A program made the translations under genes and the position numbers. The notes under the pieces were generated by a model that saw only the letters and a program-made list of their open reading frames with translations, did no database searches and was not told the DNA's origin. 64,000 nt of DNA from Apostichopus japonicus (taxonomy: Eukaryota > Echinodermata > Holothuroidea > Aspidochirotida > Stichopodidae): assembly GCF_037975245.1 (NCBI RefSeq), contig NC_092563.1:8651001-8715000 (forward strand), given 5' to 3'. Positions 1 through 13,116 of this stretch are shown piece by piece (position 1 is the first letter of the stretch; every line of letters starts with the position of its first letter).

Positions 1-889
1 CATGTGTTACCCCGTTGAGAATAATTTATACGTCGATCAACCACCAACCCAATTATGTCTCAGTAACGCTTTCACCTCCTCTATACGCTGAGCAGCTAAT
101 AATTAGGAAATCTGGACCACGACATGAAACAGTGCCAGGCGCGCATCGCCTTAATTATCAGTATTGAAAGATGTCTATTTGGAGCTTCTAAATACACATT
201 CAATACAGTGCGTACTGTGCATAAAGTAACAAATAAAATAACCAATGGGTTCTAAATAGTGATATATAGAAATATATGAAATATTTTACCTAATACTCAT
301 ATCTATAACTCATTGATTGTAACAAACGTCATAATCTATTGGCTTCCGTACTGCTCCCAGCGAGGCAGCTACGCAGCCAGGAATTTGCAAGGGGTTGGGG
401 GGTGCACATTTTGCGATTGATATGTGGGAGGGGTCTAAGTGAGACATTTTTTAACAAATGGTGCAATGTTTTTCCAGTTTCAACATAACCATATGATATC
501 ATATTATCAGCAGATTTTGTTTCCGGTTCGAATGATTCTTTTACATGTTCGATCTTTACATAATATATTAGAAAGACAAACATAGTGCTCTTTTACAATT
601 TTCCCAGTAGGATGATTCTTGTTTATTGTCCAATGTCTGGACTTTAATACATTTAACGAACTTAACTGATGGACAATATAAACTTTTATATTTAGCTTTG
701 TAATAATTATTTATAGGAAGCGCGTATCACGTAACATTGCTAGCTTAGCTTCATAACATGCTGTTCGTACAACAACTTATGACGAATCATAGAAAAGATG
801 AGAACGCACGTTGTCGTCGTCGGTGTGCATACGGTTAGGTAGGCTATTATGGCGGGCCATCAGTCTCAAATCGTAGGGAATCGAATTAT
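1..889. other. Gene-free AT-rich flank
   Basis: I see no gene, RNA or element here. Short open frames on the minus strand have no recognisable similarity, no signal and no splice context, and are treated as chance. Confidence 0.5.
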
Positions 890-1215
890 ACCGATTTATA
901 TCAACATATACTAATTTCCTTCGACTTATACCAGTTTCTAGCAGCTTAAATTGACTTCTACCGATTTAAATCGACATATACCAGTTTAATTCTACATATC
1001 ATCGATTTAAATCGACATATACCAGTTTAATTCGACATATCATCGATTCAAATCGACATATACCAATTTAAATCGATGATAAGTAAATCAAATCGTGTCA
1101 ATTTAAATCGACATATACCAGTTTAAATCGATGATATGTCGAATTAAATCTGTATATGTCAATTTAAATCGACATATACCAATTTAATTCGACTTAAACC
1201 AGTTTAATCGACACT
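890..1215. repeat. 41-bp palindromic satellite
   Basis: The motif TCGACATATACCAGTTTAA recurs with a spacing of about 41 bp (near 971, 1012 and 1053), alternating with ATATCATCGATTTAAAT. Toward the 3' side, from about 1070, the same words appear as reverse complements (ATCGATGATATGTCGAATTAA). The array therefore carries both orientations and many ATCGATTTAAATCGAT-like palindromes. It can fold into long hairpins. No coding role is seen. Confidence 0.75.
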
Positions 1216-4200
1216 GTGCTGTCCTCGCTCTAAAACCTGAAGGCGCTATACAGCCAGACAACCATTTCCCCTCAAACCCCAAAACAAAGATAAACATTGA
1301 CAAGATCATGGACCAGTTTAATTCGAGTAAATAATGGTGAATAAGTGAATGGACGGTAAAACTGGAAAAAAAACACAAAGGAAAAACTATGTCTTAATAA
1401 CAAGGTGAGAATAATAAACATGTCACAAGAAGGTGGCATTCCTGATTTCAGATAACCTGTGCTGATCAAGACACACAAGGCTGTGAAATTAACATAGGCA
1501 TGGTAAATAAGTACTGACTGTCCACTTGTGGTTATCCGAAAACTGTCCACTATATACTTCAATGGCAACGTAGGGAACACATTATATGTAACTGTATAAA
1601 ATTGAGTAAACAAAGGTCTAACCTAAACTCCACTCAACCAAAATATTACCTACACATACCCTGTACGCACATCATGCAAATATAACAATGATAACATAAC
1701 ACGTAATTGGAAGCCCAAGGGTAAAGAAACATACTGAATGAGTTGTGAAGGTAATAGAATTCCCAAGCATAGATGTGAAGTACACGCAATAATAAAGATA
1801 CCTGACAATGCGAATAATTGAAAATAAACACGAGCACAGTGGAATGCATGATTTGAGCTTGAATACTGTAATTGTTAATCCCCCTGGGTATGTATTTAGC
1901 TACAGTAAAACGTAACCTTACAGTAGGCACTGCAGAACAATCTCATCTTTGTTTATGGTGTAAATGGAGTAGGTTGTTGCATCGGTCTACGTACTGTATG
2001 CCTATGTAGTTGTGTGTGTATTTGGCTAAAAGTATTCCTATATTATTGCTTCATGTGTTTGACAATCCCAGTTTGCATTGAGATAATTGCACGTCATTGA
2101 CATATCAGCTTTTCAGCCCTATTATTACACTGAAATCTTTTTGCAAGTAATTGTCCATAGTTACCATTGACATAATCATGATGATCACCCTTGCTAGTTT
2201 ATTTTGGAACTATGCATTTATGGACTTGCATTAACAGAAGACTAAACTGATGTTATGAAGACAAATCAATTTTAACCGTATGTGCATGTCAGATGTGCAG
2301 AAACATGGCCTTTTAAAACAGAGATATTTATAGAAACATCAGTAGCATTAACAACCAAACAACCAAAAAGGTGCAACATACACAATACCGTGACGCAACA
2401 TTAGTTTCTCAAACAACAGTGATCGTGATAACAAAATGATTTCAAGCACGAATTTGGGGATCCATGAAAGTGTTCGTGAAAATTCATCATTATAAACATA
2501 TAAAAACCAACACCCTTTTGGACAATGTTTGACAATATGGTGCTGCAGCGCACTTCACAGTCCAGTTTCTATTGGGTAAATGTTTGGAAGTACACTTTTC
2601 ACTGTCAGTATGATTGCTTCGAAGCGTGACATGGACGTACACTTTAAGGACACGCCGTACTAACATATATATCTTAGACCATTGTCACTATATATGGTTC
2701 ACAGACCTATATGGTTAACCTATTTTGACTTACTTAACACGCCCTAGTTTTTTGGGGGGTGGGAGTAGGGTGGGGTGGGGGTGGGGGATGGTGAAGGGTG
2801 AAGAGTGAGGGGAAGTAAATAGCAGTCAGTAGGGTTGAAATATTATCACGGTAGATGTGCTACCATATAGTATTACTTTACTATTTACATATTCTGTCTA
2901 TTTCCCCTTGAAATGTGATACATTCGCAATTTTTTTTGTCTGTATATAAAAATTCATCAAAGTGCAACGGTTTTTTCCCTCTTCTTCTAAACATATTACT
3001 TTTCTCAGGGAATACATAATTTGAATATGAATAAAGAAGAACAAAGAAGACAACTTCAACACAATTGTCATGATTACATCATTCACACTGCTGTCGCCAG
3101 ATGCATTCACAAATATTATCCCCAAATTGAAAATATTCAGGCTTCGCGATATCATATTCTATAGGTATACCTGCCCGTGTTTGGCCAAAAGATGTTGACG
3201 GTTATTGGTCATCAGTTATACCTAGAATTAACGGTGAAGCAATGTCATTTCGGTCTTATCTAGTTCCGCGAAAGTGGACAACCTGCAGTCTTTGAAATAT
3301 CTGAGAATGCGTTTGGGGAATCTCTGTCACTTCTGGGCAAATATACCTGTGCATTCCCTTTTTCAAACATAGTGTGACATATTCGAACTAACATGTGCTT
3401 TATTAACCACTCCTATAACTACCACAGTTTACTGAGCGAAATGTTGCCCATTCGTTTGACAACTTTTACACATGCACGTATGGTAATCATCCAATCAGAA
3501 AACTTCTTTGAGGTAATGTCAATCACGTCCGCTAAACCAAATTTTAGCTTTGAGCGGCTTTGAAATTGTATCCAATGCTCCGAAATGAAATGATTCTTGA
3601 TTCTTCTCGTAAGTATTTGATACGAGATCTCTTTAAACATATTTTCACAACCAGTATATAGATTGAGAACGTTACAGCTGTGCTATAGCCTACAAAATAT
3701 TTGAAAACTGAAAAAGGATCGATCATGCGCATTAGTAACCAGAGCCGTATACGTCTCTGTTGAAATCCAGAACCTTGACACATCCCTATTAGGACCGGTA
3801 TGACAGCGCCTTCTGCTAAAAACGGTAAAGATCCCTGTTTGCAGTAATTAATGCGTTAAAACATTCAACTTCTGTTAATGGGTTATCACAGCTTAATCAA
3901 CATATGCATTAATATGCATGCATGACCTCCTTTTTCCTACCTCTTTAATCTTTTCTACTGCATTGCGTTTTTTTTAAACGAAGGTTCGCTTTATTTTGCC
4001 CTTTAAAACCTCTTGAAATAAATTTAATTCTATCACTTAGCTTTCAATTTGAATATGTTACAAAGTGCTCCGTTCAGTTGCTGTCCACTCGGTGAGTATA
4101 AATATAAACTGAACAATCGTCCAATTCAACAGTGTCAACAAGGGTTGTGTAATTTTGTTTATAGCTTGACCAAGGATAACAATAACAATTTAAAGTATTA

Positions 4201-4654
4201 AGTAAATAGCTTGGAAAAAAGACCTAACAAGTGTTGACGTCACTGAACTGACAGTGCCAAATTAGTGACAAATATCACGTTTTAACAATATCACTAGCTA
4301 ACATTGAATGTATCAAGGAAATGGAATGCAGAATAACAAAATAAACCCTAATATTAGAAATTATTAATTAGGTGGAAAAGCAAAGGAGACAGAGGAGGTA
4401 TTGTATAGATGGCACAAGCAATATTTCTTCGGAAATGAATGTCATGTTATGAATTTATTACCGTACTTGTTGTTATTTATGTTGTCTATAGTATTTTTCG
4501 TCTTCCGCTCCCCCTCCCCCCTTTAGAGATGTTCACCCACCAAGTTTTTCGGTTAGCTAGGACCTTCAGCTGTCACAATCTACTTGCTTGCCATTATATT
4601 AGTATACAACATAAAAACACAATCTAAGTGTTTAGTTGCATCAATTGTATGGTG
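1216..4654. other. Gene-free stretch with one G-rich tract
   Basis: No gene is supported. The one notable item is the G-rich run at 2754-2812, with at least four runs of three or more G on the plus strand, which could form a G-quadruplex. Open frames here are short and lack recognisable domains. Confidence 0.45.
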
Positions 4655-5430
4655 TCTGGTTGATTACAATCAAGATATGAATCATTTAAGGTTTTTATTA
4701 TGCCCAATCAGGATCGTTGCGATGACAACTTTTCAAAACTTTCTTGAGGGGGGGGGGTGGGAATTTAAGATAATTCATTAAATTGTAACTAAAAAACATG
4801 GAAACTTAATCAACGTGTCTTTGGCATATAAATTTCAGACTGTCTGGTTGATTGCGCTCAAGATCAGGCCCATTTGAGGTTACTATCGAGCTCAATTAAG
4901 ACTGTAGCCATGGCAACACTAGGCTGACTGAATTTAAAATGGACTTGACAACAAAATGTCATATTTATGTAACTAAACAACATAGAAAGTTACACAAGCT
5001 AAGTGTCAATGTATATATGTATAGATTTAGGGCTGCCTGGAAGATTAGATCAAGAGCATTGCACATCAAGCTCATTCCCAACACTATGTTGCAAGAGTTA
5101 TAATTCGAATTTGCGAAGAAAATGTCATGTCTTTGCTCAAATATACAGTTAGCCATTAGTAACTTTACATTTTGTTCAATAATTTGAATTTTTCATCATG
5201 GTGTTACCATGGCAACAGCCCTATTTAGACACGACAGTGACCTTAAATGATCCAGATCTTGACTGCAATCAACCGAGCAACGCCAAATCAATGTAGAAAA
5301 AATATATATATAATGTGTATATGTATATATATGTATATTATGTGATATTTTTCTCAAAGTCCAAATTTCATCATGGCTATTGCCATCGCAACAGCCCTAA
5401 TTAGGGATGACTTTGACTTTCCTGGTTGTG
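4655..5430. repeat. Diverged tandem and inverted repeat block
   Basis: A phrase of the form GTCTGGTTGATTxxxxTCAAGATxxxG, followed by an ATTAxGxxTGTxGCxATGGCAAC phrase, occurs near 4655 and 4850 and, more weakly, near 5035. The reverse complement (ATGGCAACAGCCCTAxTTAG ... TTGACTGCAATCAACC) occurs near 5205-5280 and again near 5385-5440. The copies are old and diverged. This is probably a decayed repetitive element with both orientations present. Confidence 0.55.
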
Positions 5431-5790
5431 ATTGGTTTCAAAGAGACAGCTTCAAATATATATACTGAGACACTAACGTTGTGCTTTTAGGTTATTTAAT
5501 TATATGACATATTCTTAAATTCCAAGTTTTAATGATTGTGTTGGTGATTCCACCAACCATTAATTAAATGGCAAACAAGCAGATTGTGATAGCTGAGGGT
5601 CCTAGCTAACAGAAAAACATGGCGGGTGACAATCCCTAAAAAAAAAAAGGTGGGGCGAAAAATCTCTAGGGTTTCGCTTCTTTTTTCCCCCCTTTTTTAT
5701 GGGGGGGGGGGGTCTTTCGCTGCGTTGCCTTTGAACGTGCTTCTGCTTCAGTCCTCGCTTTGCTACCTACTCTCTTGTTCTCATGTTATT

Positions 5791-5964
5791 TTCTTGATGA
5801 CAAGATATATTTGCGTCAAACTGTATGACGTGAGCTTGACGCATTTGCGAGTCACCCAATAGTAATTAATACAGGACGATCCCATGGTTACATACGGTTA
5901 CCCGATTTACCTAGCTACGTTTATACCTTTCATGCTTAAACCTGATTTTTGTCATGTCACGCCT
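5791..5964 (+). repeat. Direct repeat, copy 1 (partner 6845-7030)
   Basis: The segment starting TTCTTGATGACAAGATATAT and ending CCTGATTTTTGTCATGTC is repeated 1.05 kb downstream with scattered substitutions and small insertions. The shared block is about 175-185 bp and probably marks a dispersed repeat family. A run of pure G precedes it at 5700-5712. Confidence 0.65.
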
Positions 5965-6844
5965 AATAAAATGACACAAAATCTTGTCCCCCCCCCCCTC
6001 ATGATGGGTTCTATACTTATGACATATATCTTACAGTTAAATGGTTTAATTTAGCTGTGTCAACTGATTGGCTACTGATTTGCTACATTCCACTTCAAGA
6101 GAATGTACAACACAAATAAATGGAAACAAACATAAAAGAAAGAAAATTTGAATCAATGGTAAATAACTTGAAAACAAATTAACTTGACTTAACAATATTT
6201 CGCATATAGCCACTCATCGATCTTGTAGACAGAATTATATCCTCTCACTCATACGCAAAATGGGAGCAGGGACATCCAGCAGGCAAGCAGAGAGAATCCC
6301 CTGCTAGGGAGAATCCCCTACTAGTGAGGAGGGAAACTATGCCTGACCTCTGCCACAATCGTAGTTCATGTGATTGAAAGATTGAAAACAGGTGTTCCAT
6401 GATTGTATCATTCCCTTTTCTTTCCATCTAATGTCTTTAGTTTTAAATCCATAGAAAGGATAAAGCAGCATATAGCTCTGTTATGATTGTATAAAGTGTA
6501 TTTTTTCAGAGGGATTTCTTATAAGAATGCTTTCCCTGTTAGCTTTCCTTCCATTTCATGGCGGTTTAGTTCTTGGAATCAACGTAATCTCAAATCATCC
6601 ATGGCTTGGAAAGGAATACAAAGAATGTTTCTGTAGTTCACTTGTTCTCATTGGTTCTTCCTTCCTTTTGACACCTACAATACTTACAATACTTTGTAAC
6701 ATGATGTTCTTTTTTGAAGATTAAATGTATTGCATGACTAAATTTGGGTCAGGTGAGGAAGTTAAAGTTAGTTAGGGGGAGGTAGGAATGTCTCCGTTGG
6801 CCCATCGTCTAATTAAATATGATGGTTCCACTCAATTTTGCATG

Positions 6845-7030
6845 TTCTTGATGATACGATATATTTGCGTTAAACCGTATGAAGTGAGCGTGACACATTT
6901 GCGTGTTACCCAATGGCAATATCAGATCCTAATACAAGACGATACAATGGTTACGTACATAAGGTTACCCAATTTACCGAACTACGTTTATACCTTTCAT
7001 GCTTAAACCTGATTTTTGTCATGTCGCGCC
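6845..7030 (+). repeat. Direct repeat, copy 2 (partner 5791-5964)
   Basis: Second copy of the block above, sharing ATATATTTGCGT, CTACGTTTATACCTTTCATG and CCTGATTTTTGTCATGTC in the same order and orientation. Confidence 0.65.
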
Positions 7031-7052
7031 TATTTCAATAACACATCTTTTG

Positions 7053-7084
7053 TTAAACAGAGTTAAACAGAGTTAAACAGAGTT
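7053..7084 (+). repeat. 11-bp minisatellite (GTTAAACAGA)
   Basis: Three consecutive near-perfect copies of AGTTAAACAG end in AGTTCTGG. The phrase GAGTTCTGGATGAAAGA then recurs about 45 bp downstream. Confidence 0.7.
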
Positions 7085-8117
7085 CTGGATGAAAGATAAA
7101 TAATAAATTAAGGTGAGTTCTGGATGAAAGACAAATCATTTATTTGTTCTATGTTTAATTATTTCAAACCCACATTCTTTGAGAGGACACGCAAATACCT
7201 CTTTTCAAATCAATAGGAGGAGGAAATTTAAGTTATATTCCGTTCGTTTATTTCTTTGTTATAGAGATCTAATATACAACTTTCATGGTTCAGTAACGTA
7301 TCGGCAAATGAAATGAGAAGGAGGGGCGGCGGTGAAAGGAGAGTAGCTACGACCTTGAAAGGGACTAGCTATTGTCTCCTATAACTTATGCTTTATAGAG
7401 ATTTTAGCTACTGATAGAGTCGACCATGTCAGAGTGTTGACAAAATATACACGCAAATACCGCAGTTTCAGAGTATCAATAAACACAACAAGTCATTGCG
7501 GGCTAAGCAAAGTCTTGTAGTTGACGAATTCCCGATCCCCGTGTTTCCCAAATCTACTTGCATAAACTCAAAAAAATCGAGTTTCGAATTACTGTGCTAT
7601 TTCCAGCCATTCAGATTCCTAAATAAGATCAGTCACATGTAGTTAACGTGTTTGACTTAATAAGTATTGTCCCTTCCTCATTCAAAAGGTCTTGAAATGT
7701 GAATAGGTATTGTTTGTTGAAATGTTAGGCTTAATACCAGTTCATAATCGTCTGCATAGAATATAGTTGTAAAGGGAGACAAATTACAGCAAGAACTCTC
7801 TTGCGAGCATAATCGTAAGCGACCTTTTGTGAATAAGAAGCTTTCACGGAATCCGTTTTTCTTTGACTGCTTGCTTCGAAGTCATCGATAGTATCGGGGC
7901 ATAAGCCTATTGTACATTTACGTCTTGAAAGGAAACCACATTCTTACTGCAATGTAAAACAAAGACGAAGCGTAATAAAGATATTCAGATCCGTTGTTCT
8001 AATGAGAGTGAAACAGGATGAATAGAGATTTCGTTAAGGGAATTTCATTCCTGTTACCAATACATTGTATCCAACCAATAATACCAATTTAAGCTCGTTA
8101 AAAGTTAACTTGTCAAA
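7085..8117. other. Gene-free stretch
   Basis: I see no gene or recognisable element in this stretch. Confidence 0.4.
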
Positions 8118-8172
8118 TGGCTCAGATGGTAGAGCAGTGGACTGGTAACCCAATGAAACTGAGTTCGACTCC
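8118..8172 (+). ncRNA. tRNA-like sequence with pol III A and B boxes
   Basis: TGGCTCAGATGG (8118-8129) matches the A box and D arm of a tRNA, and GTTCGACTCC (8163-8172) matches the B box and T arm; their spacing is tRNA-like. The central CTGGTAA would be an anticodon loop with GGT (Thr). The anticodon and T stems do not pair well, so this is more likely a decayed tRNA or the head of a tRNA-derived SINE than a working tRNA gene. Confidence 0.4.
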
Positions 8173-8279
8173 ATCAATGGTTGGTTATACTCGCTATAAA
8201 TTTCTTTTTCTCTTTCAGTAGTCGACGCTGAAGTCTTGATATATTAATTCAACCACATACTAGCTGATGTGGTGGCCGA

Positions 8280-8575
8280 TGCTGTTAAGAGGGTGACGAA
8301 AGACTCATTCCTCGTCGGTCGTGTAAATCGTGGCTAGGGTTCAAGACAGGCCTCTGGCGATAATACCTTTGGCTGTAGGTATGGTACTTTTTGTGGCCTA
8401 GGATCCCGTACCATGTCTCCCTTGTTGTCGCAAAAGAACCCGGGAGGATGCGCAGAGGGTCGGTCAAATCGACCAGAAGCGTACTAGGTGGCGTGCGTGA
8501 ATCCTTACCTTTGGCCAGAGGTGGTGACATCTCTGCGACCGGCATGCTTGCAGCCACCGTCCACTAAATACGTGG
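8280..8575. other. GC-rich island, unrecognised
   Basis: This block is clearly more GC-rich than its surroundings, and the minus strand is open for 90 codons. The translation (rich in P, R and S) shows no domain I recognise. It lies just 3' of the tRNA-like sequence, so it may be part of a repeat unit such as a SINE or LINE body. Confidence 0.3.
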
Positions 8576-9214
8576 CCTGATGAGGCACTATTCTCCTAAA
8601 AGTGAATCTACGGATGCCTTTAAAAGCCATATAACTAATTTATATTAAAAAACACCCTGTTTCAAACTAGCGCCATCGAATTCCCTAAAAGCCTTCTTTT
8701 GTTGTCACTCTGAAGGTGGAATGAATTTTATTGTAATGGGTTATTTGTGGTAAGCCAAGCAATTAAACTCATTGTTGGGTATATATGTGTTGGCAAAGAT
8801 TTACCCAACCTACACCAAAACAATCATTATATTCGTTGCAATGCCAAAGACATACAGCCAGCAAGACCATGAGATAAAATGTTAATAAACATAGAATTAA
8901 ATCTATATAAATTTTGCAAGAAAACCAAAGTATACCAGTGTCAATATGGTCCCATTATAAGCAACAGTGTTGTAGCAATTCTCATACCGGATAGCAGGTA
9001 GTTTTAGAAACCGGGTGATTTTAAGAACTTTGTTTGAGATTCACAAAACAAAATATACCCCTTATTGTGTTTTGATAACTTCAGGAACCAAATTAACTTC
9101 GATATGCCGTGGACCGTTAAAAACCACTGCTCTCGGTCTAGCTAGGGTTGTATAGCACATTTACTTATTTGTTGTTGTTTTTGGAATGACCCTTTAAACA
9201 GTTGAGGTTCACTA

Positions 9215-9580
9215 GTTAAAGTGACTGGACCTTTTAGTTTAGTACACAGTCCATCAGACTAGTTCCTCAGTTGCAAAACAAAACTCAAAGGGAGAAATTA
9301 AGATGATATGGTCTCAAATGACATGTTTATAATTTATTACCAATTTGTTAAGGACAAATGGTGTTGAATGTCATCCAAGGGTGCTCTGTTGCGTATATGA
9401 ATGACTGGACTAAGTAGTCTAACCCATCGACTATTAGATCAGTTCCATCAGATGTAACACTAAACTCAATGGGAAAAATAAGACATTTTATAGCCCTCAC
9501 ATGACATATTAACAATGCATATACAAATGTGTCAAGCACAGATGGTGCTCAATGTCATCCAACGATGCTCTCTGTTGTTT
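9215..9580. repeat. About 180-bp diverged tandem duplication
   Basis: Two consecutive units share, in order, GACTGGAC, CATCxGACTA/CATCGACTA, GTTCC, AACTCAAxGGGA, TGACAT and GxTGxxTGxATGTCATCCAA. The offset is about 180 bp (GACTGGAC at 9221 and 9402). No coding potential is seen. Confidence 0.6.
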
Positions 9581-11537
9581 ATATGTTATTAATAGGAACA
9601 TGATGTTTTGGCTGAATGATTAAAATTGATATAAGACTTGATTAACCTCAACCTTTAGATATGCAATGAGGAAGTGACGTCACCATCAATGTTAGCCTTC
9701 AATTACCTATCCACTGTCCAGAGATTTAGCATAAAAGACGATCCTTTTATATCATCTTACAGTATCCTGAATCTTCCCAGTCAAGATGAATATACCCAGT
9801 GCGGTCAGGGAAGAGAATTGTCCGTTGCTTAAGATATCGACCCGGTTAAAATTGTCCGTAGTTAAAGCAGCCCTTTGAGTTAATAGTGATAGTTGTTGCC
9901 CATATTGCTTCCCCCTTGTATCCAAAAACCAACACCCCTGCCCCACTCACTCCATCCCATCCCCCTAAAAGATAACTTTTGCTTTGAGACTGCTCATAAC
10001 GATTGCAAATATAGGAGAGAAATTGATGGTTGATGAATATTGCATCAACCTCCACACACCCATAGGTAATGTTCGGCCCCCTTGTGTAACCCATGCTGAA
10101 CTCTACTCCGCAATTCCATAGTATATTACTATCGTATGGAAATATGATGCGCGGGAGTTATCTACTATATATAAAATATATATATATATGAAAATACCGA
10201 ACACCAACACCATTTACTTTCACTGCCTACGCTTTCGTCAGTTGTGCAATAAACGAGGTTCTGAAACGTCGAAATATTTACATAATACGTAGGGACTAAG
10301 ATATCGCTTTGCCAGACAATGTTAATGAGATTTTTGTTCAATTATCTATGTGTATATGCAGGTAAGGATTTCATATACATGGCGAATTAACCTTCAGCTG
10401 GTGTACGTTAAATTCAACTACTTAGGCATATGCTGAAAAATTTAATAAATTATTTCCTTGAATGTGTGAGACATAAACAAAATTCTACTAGAAAATACTC
10501 ATATTTTGGAGAATTGTTTTCTAGGGGAAAAAAATAATAGCTTCATAATGTAATTCATACGGTAACGTAATTATCAAATATTTTAAGAAACAATTAAAAT
10601 AAAACAAGTTTGATATTTTTTGGTCAGGTTTGACTTGTATAGTGCTATCTAAGTCATGTGATCAAGTATAAGAGATCACAGGACGACGGTAACCTTTGAC
10701 CTATAGATGGTGTCGATTTCCGATTTACCTGTATGCATGCTGTATAACGTTCATATACGTGTTAATACGTCTTTGCTATTCTTTATGTGTGTAATCTTAT
10801 TTTCTATTTTCGCCCTATGAAAAGTTATCACTATTTTTTTCTTAAGTTTTGAACACAAATTTCATACTGAAATGAAATGATTATGATTTGATTATTTCCT
10901 TAACAATGAACTTACTTTCTATATATATATATTTTTTTTAAAGTGAATACAATACATATCGTGATATTAACGTATGTATAACTGGAATTAAAGTCGTTTG
11001 GAATGTAAATGCTCTAACTAATATGAGGTGCATATTTCCTGTTTTACTTTGTTTAGAATTTTATTACATAGTTTGATTAGACATTCAAAAGTAAGTCTAA
11101 AGATACAGCATAAATACTTAAGGAGAGCTAATAAATTATAAAATAATAAAATAATTTTGTTTGGTGTTTTAGTTCTCATTAAAATTTATTTCTAACGAGA
11201 AATGTTCTTAATATAATTAGGAATTTATTATCATTACTAGAAGGATATCTACCTATATCCTTTTTTTTTGGGGGGGGGGGGGATTTGGAATTTCTTGTTG
11301 ATGTTTAATACAGAAAAAAGGTTATCAAAAACAGTCTGTTCCAGATCCTGCTTTCCTAAAATCTATCATTTTTAAGATAAAACATATTAAACTGTATTAA
11401 ACTGTTTTTTAACCGTATAGATTGTCCTATATATACTATGGTGTCAGAAGAGCAACTAAGAATATGTGTTTTGTTTTTGAAATTTCAATGCTCATATACA
11501 CAATCCTTTATAAATGCAGAGATAACGCTGTAATGTT

Positions 11538-11588
<51 letters not shown>

Positions 11589-13084
11589 AAGTTATAATGA
11601 AATAGAACGTCATGCATTATTACATATCGAGGACGTCAATTTGAAGCCAAATATATTAATTTCTGTGTTCCCTCCCCCCCCCCCTCATTCTTTATTCTGA
11701 ATCTTTGTTGCTGCTTTATCTTTCCAATTAATTACGAATTTAAGAAAGAGTTCTCTAGTATTTTTTATGGAAACTTATAAGAAATAAAAAAAAAAATGCT
11801 TTTGAGAGAAATTTAACACAGAAATTGTACTTTTGTTTTCTCTCATCTAATCCCAGTGTCCTTTGCCAAAATATTGCGTGTTAAAAAACGGAACGGAAAC
11901 CAAGGTGAATTCTGAATATTATAACAGGTTGAAAGGACAACTTAAAATTGCCATGCCATGAATATCAACTGTTTTGAAAATGACGGGTACTTGCTGTGTA
12001 GGTTTCCAAGAATTCACTCGGACCCTGCACAAATTTTTTTTATTGTTTTATTATTTCCCTACTTCAATAAATGTTTTGAAAATTAAGTTTAAAAGCAGCA
12101 CAAAAGACTATAAGTGAGACCGTATGTCTCATCACATGCATGGCTATATGCTGTATCTACAAACAATTCACCGGCCTATTAACACGAAGCTGTAATATTC
12201 ATGGTAAATTGTACCCAAGTATACTATTAATATCGTATGAAAACAAGCGCAGGGTTATATATATAATAAATTGTTTTAAATCCCTATAGCTGAAAGAGTA
12301 AAAAAAAGCAGAATTTCGGAAATGTTATTGCATATATATCGCGAAAACAATTTACATATACCCGTTATGTTTGCACTGTATCGTGTTTTAAGTATAGCAA
12401 ATACCACACATTATCTCAGGCGGACGACATCGGGCGTATTTCTCTAATTTAACGGCTTGACAAAAACAAACCGGTATGAAAATTAACCAGGTTATGTAAC
12501 GTTGAATTACTGTAGCATGAATGAAATGAAATTCGGTGAGGTTTAATTTTCCGCCCGAAGTTATGAAAACTAACAGATATAGGTCTGTTTATCTAACATG
12601 GTATCAATGAATAATAGGCTAAATATGTAGAAACAAGCTTTTTAAACAACGGAAACATTCAACAAAATTGATTTTATGCAATTTCGTACTTTTTTTCTTA
12701 TTTGATCAAAGCACCATATGATCAAAGCAATTAATATGGATTTGGTTTTTATTGGTTTTATTATTTTAACTTTTCATTTTCAGCTTTAACATGTTTGATC
12801 AAACTGTTTCCACAATCAGTTTTACTAACAGTATTGAGAATAAGAACCAAAAGATAAAATAAAAAAAAATCTTCTACATCCCCCATATAATTCCATCTGT
12901 GAAACGAACAAGCAACTTCATAAATACAAAAGAAAAGAAAAGAAAAAAATAATATCAGTGCAAATTTATCCTTGAAATTATTTCTTAGTCACACGCCCCC
13001 CCCCCCTTCCCGACCCTCCAAATTAGAATATAAAATTAATAATTCCAAAGTATCACATTTTTTGGTCAACGTTATACCAACAGT

Positions 13085-13116
<32 letters not shown>

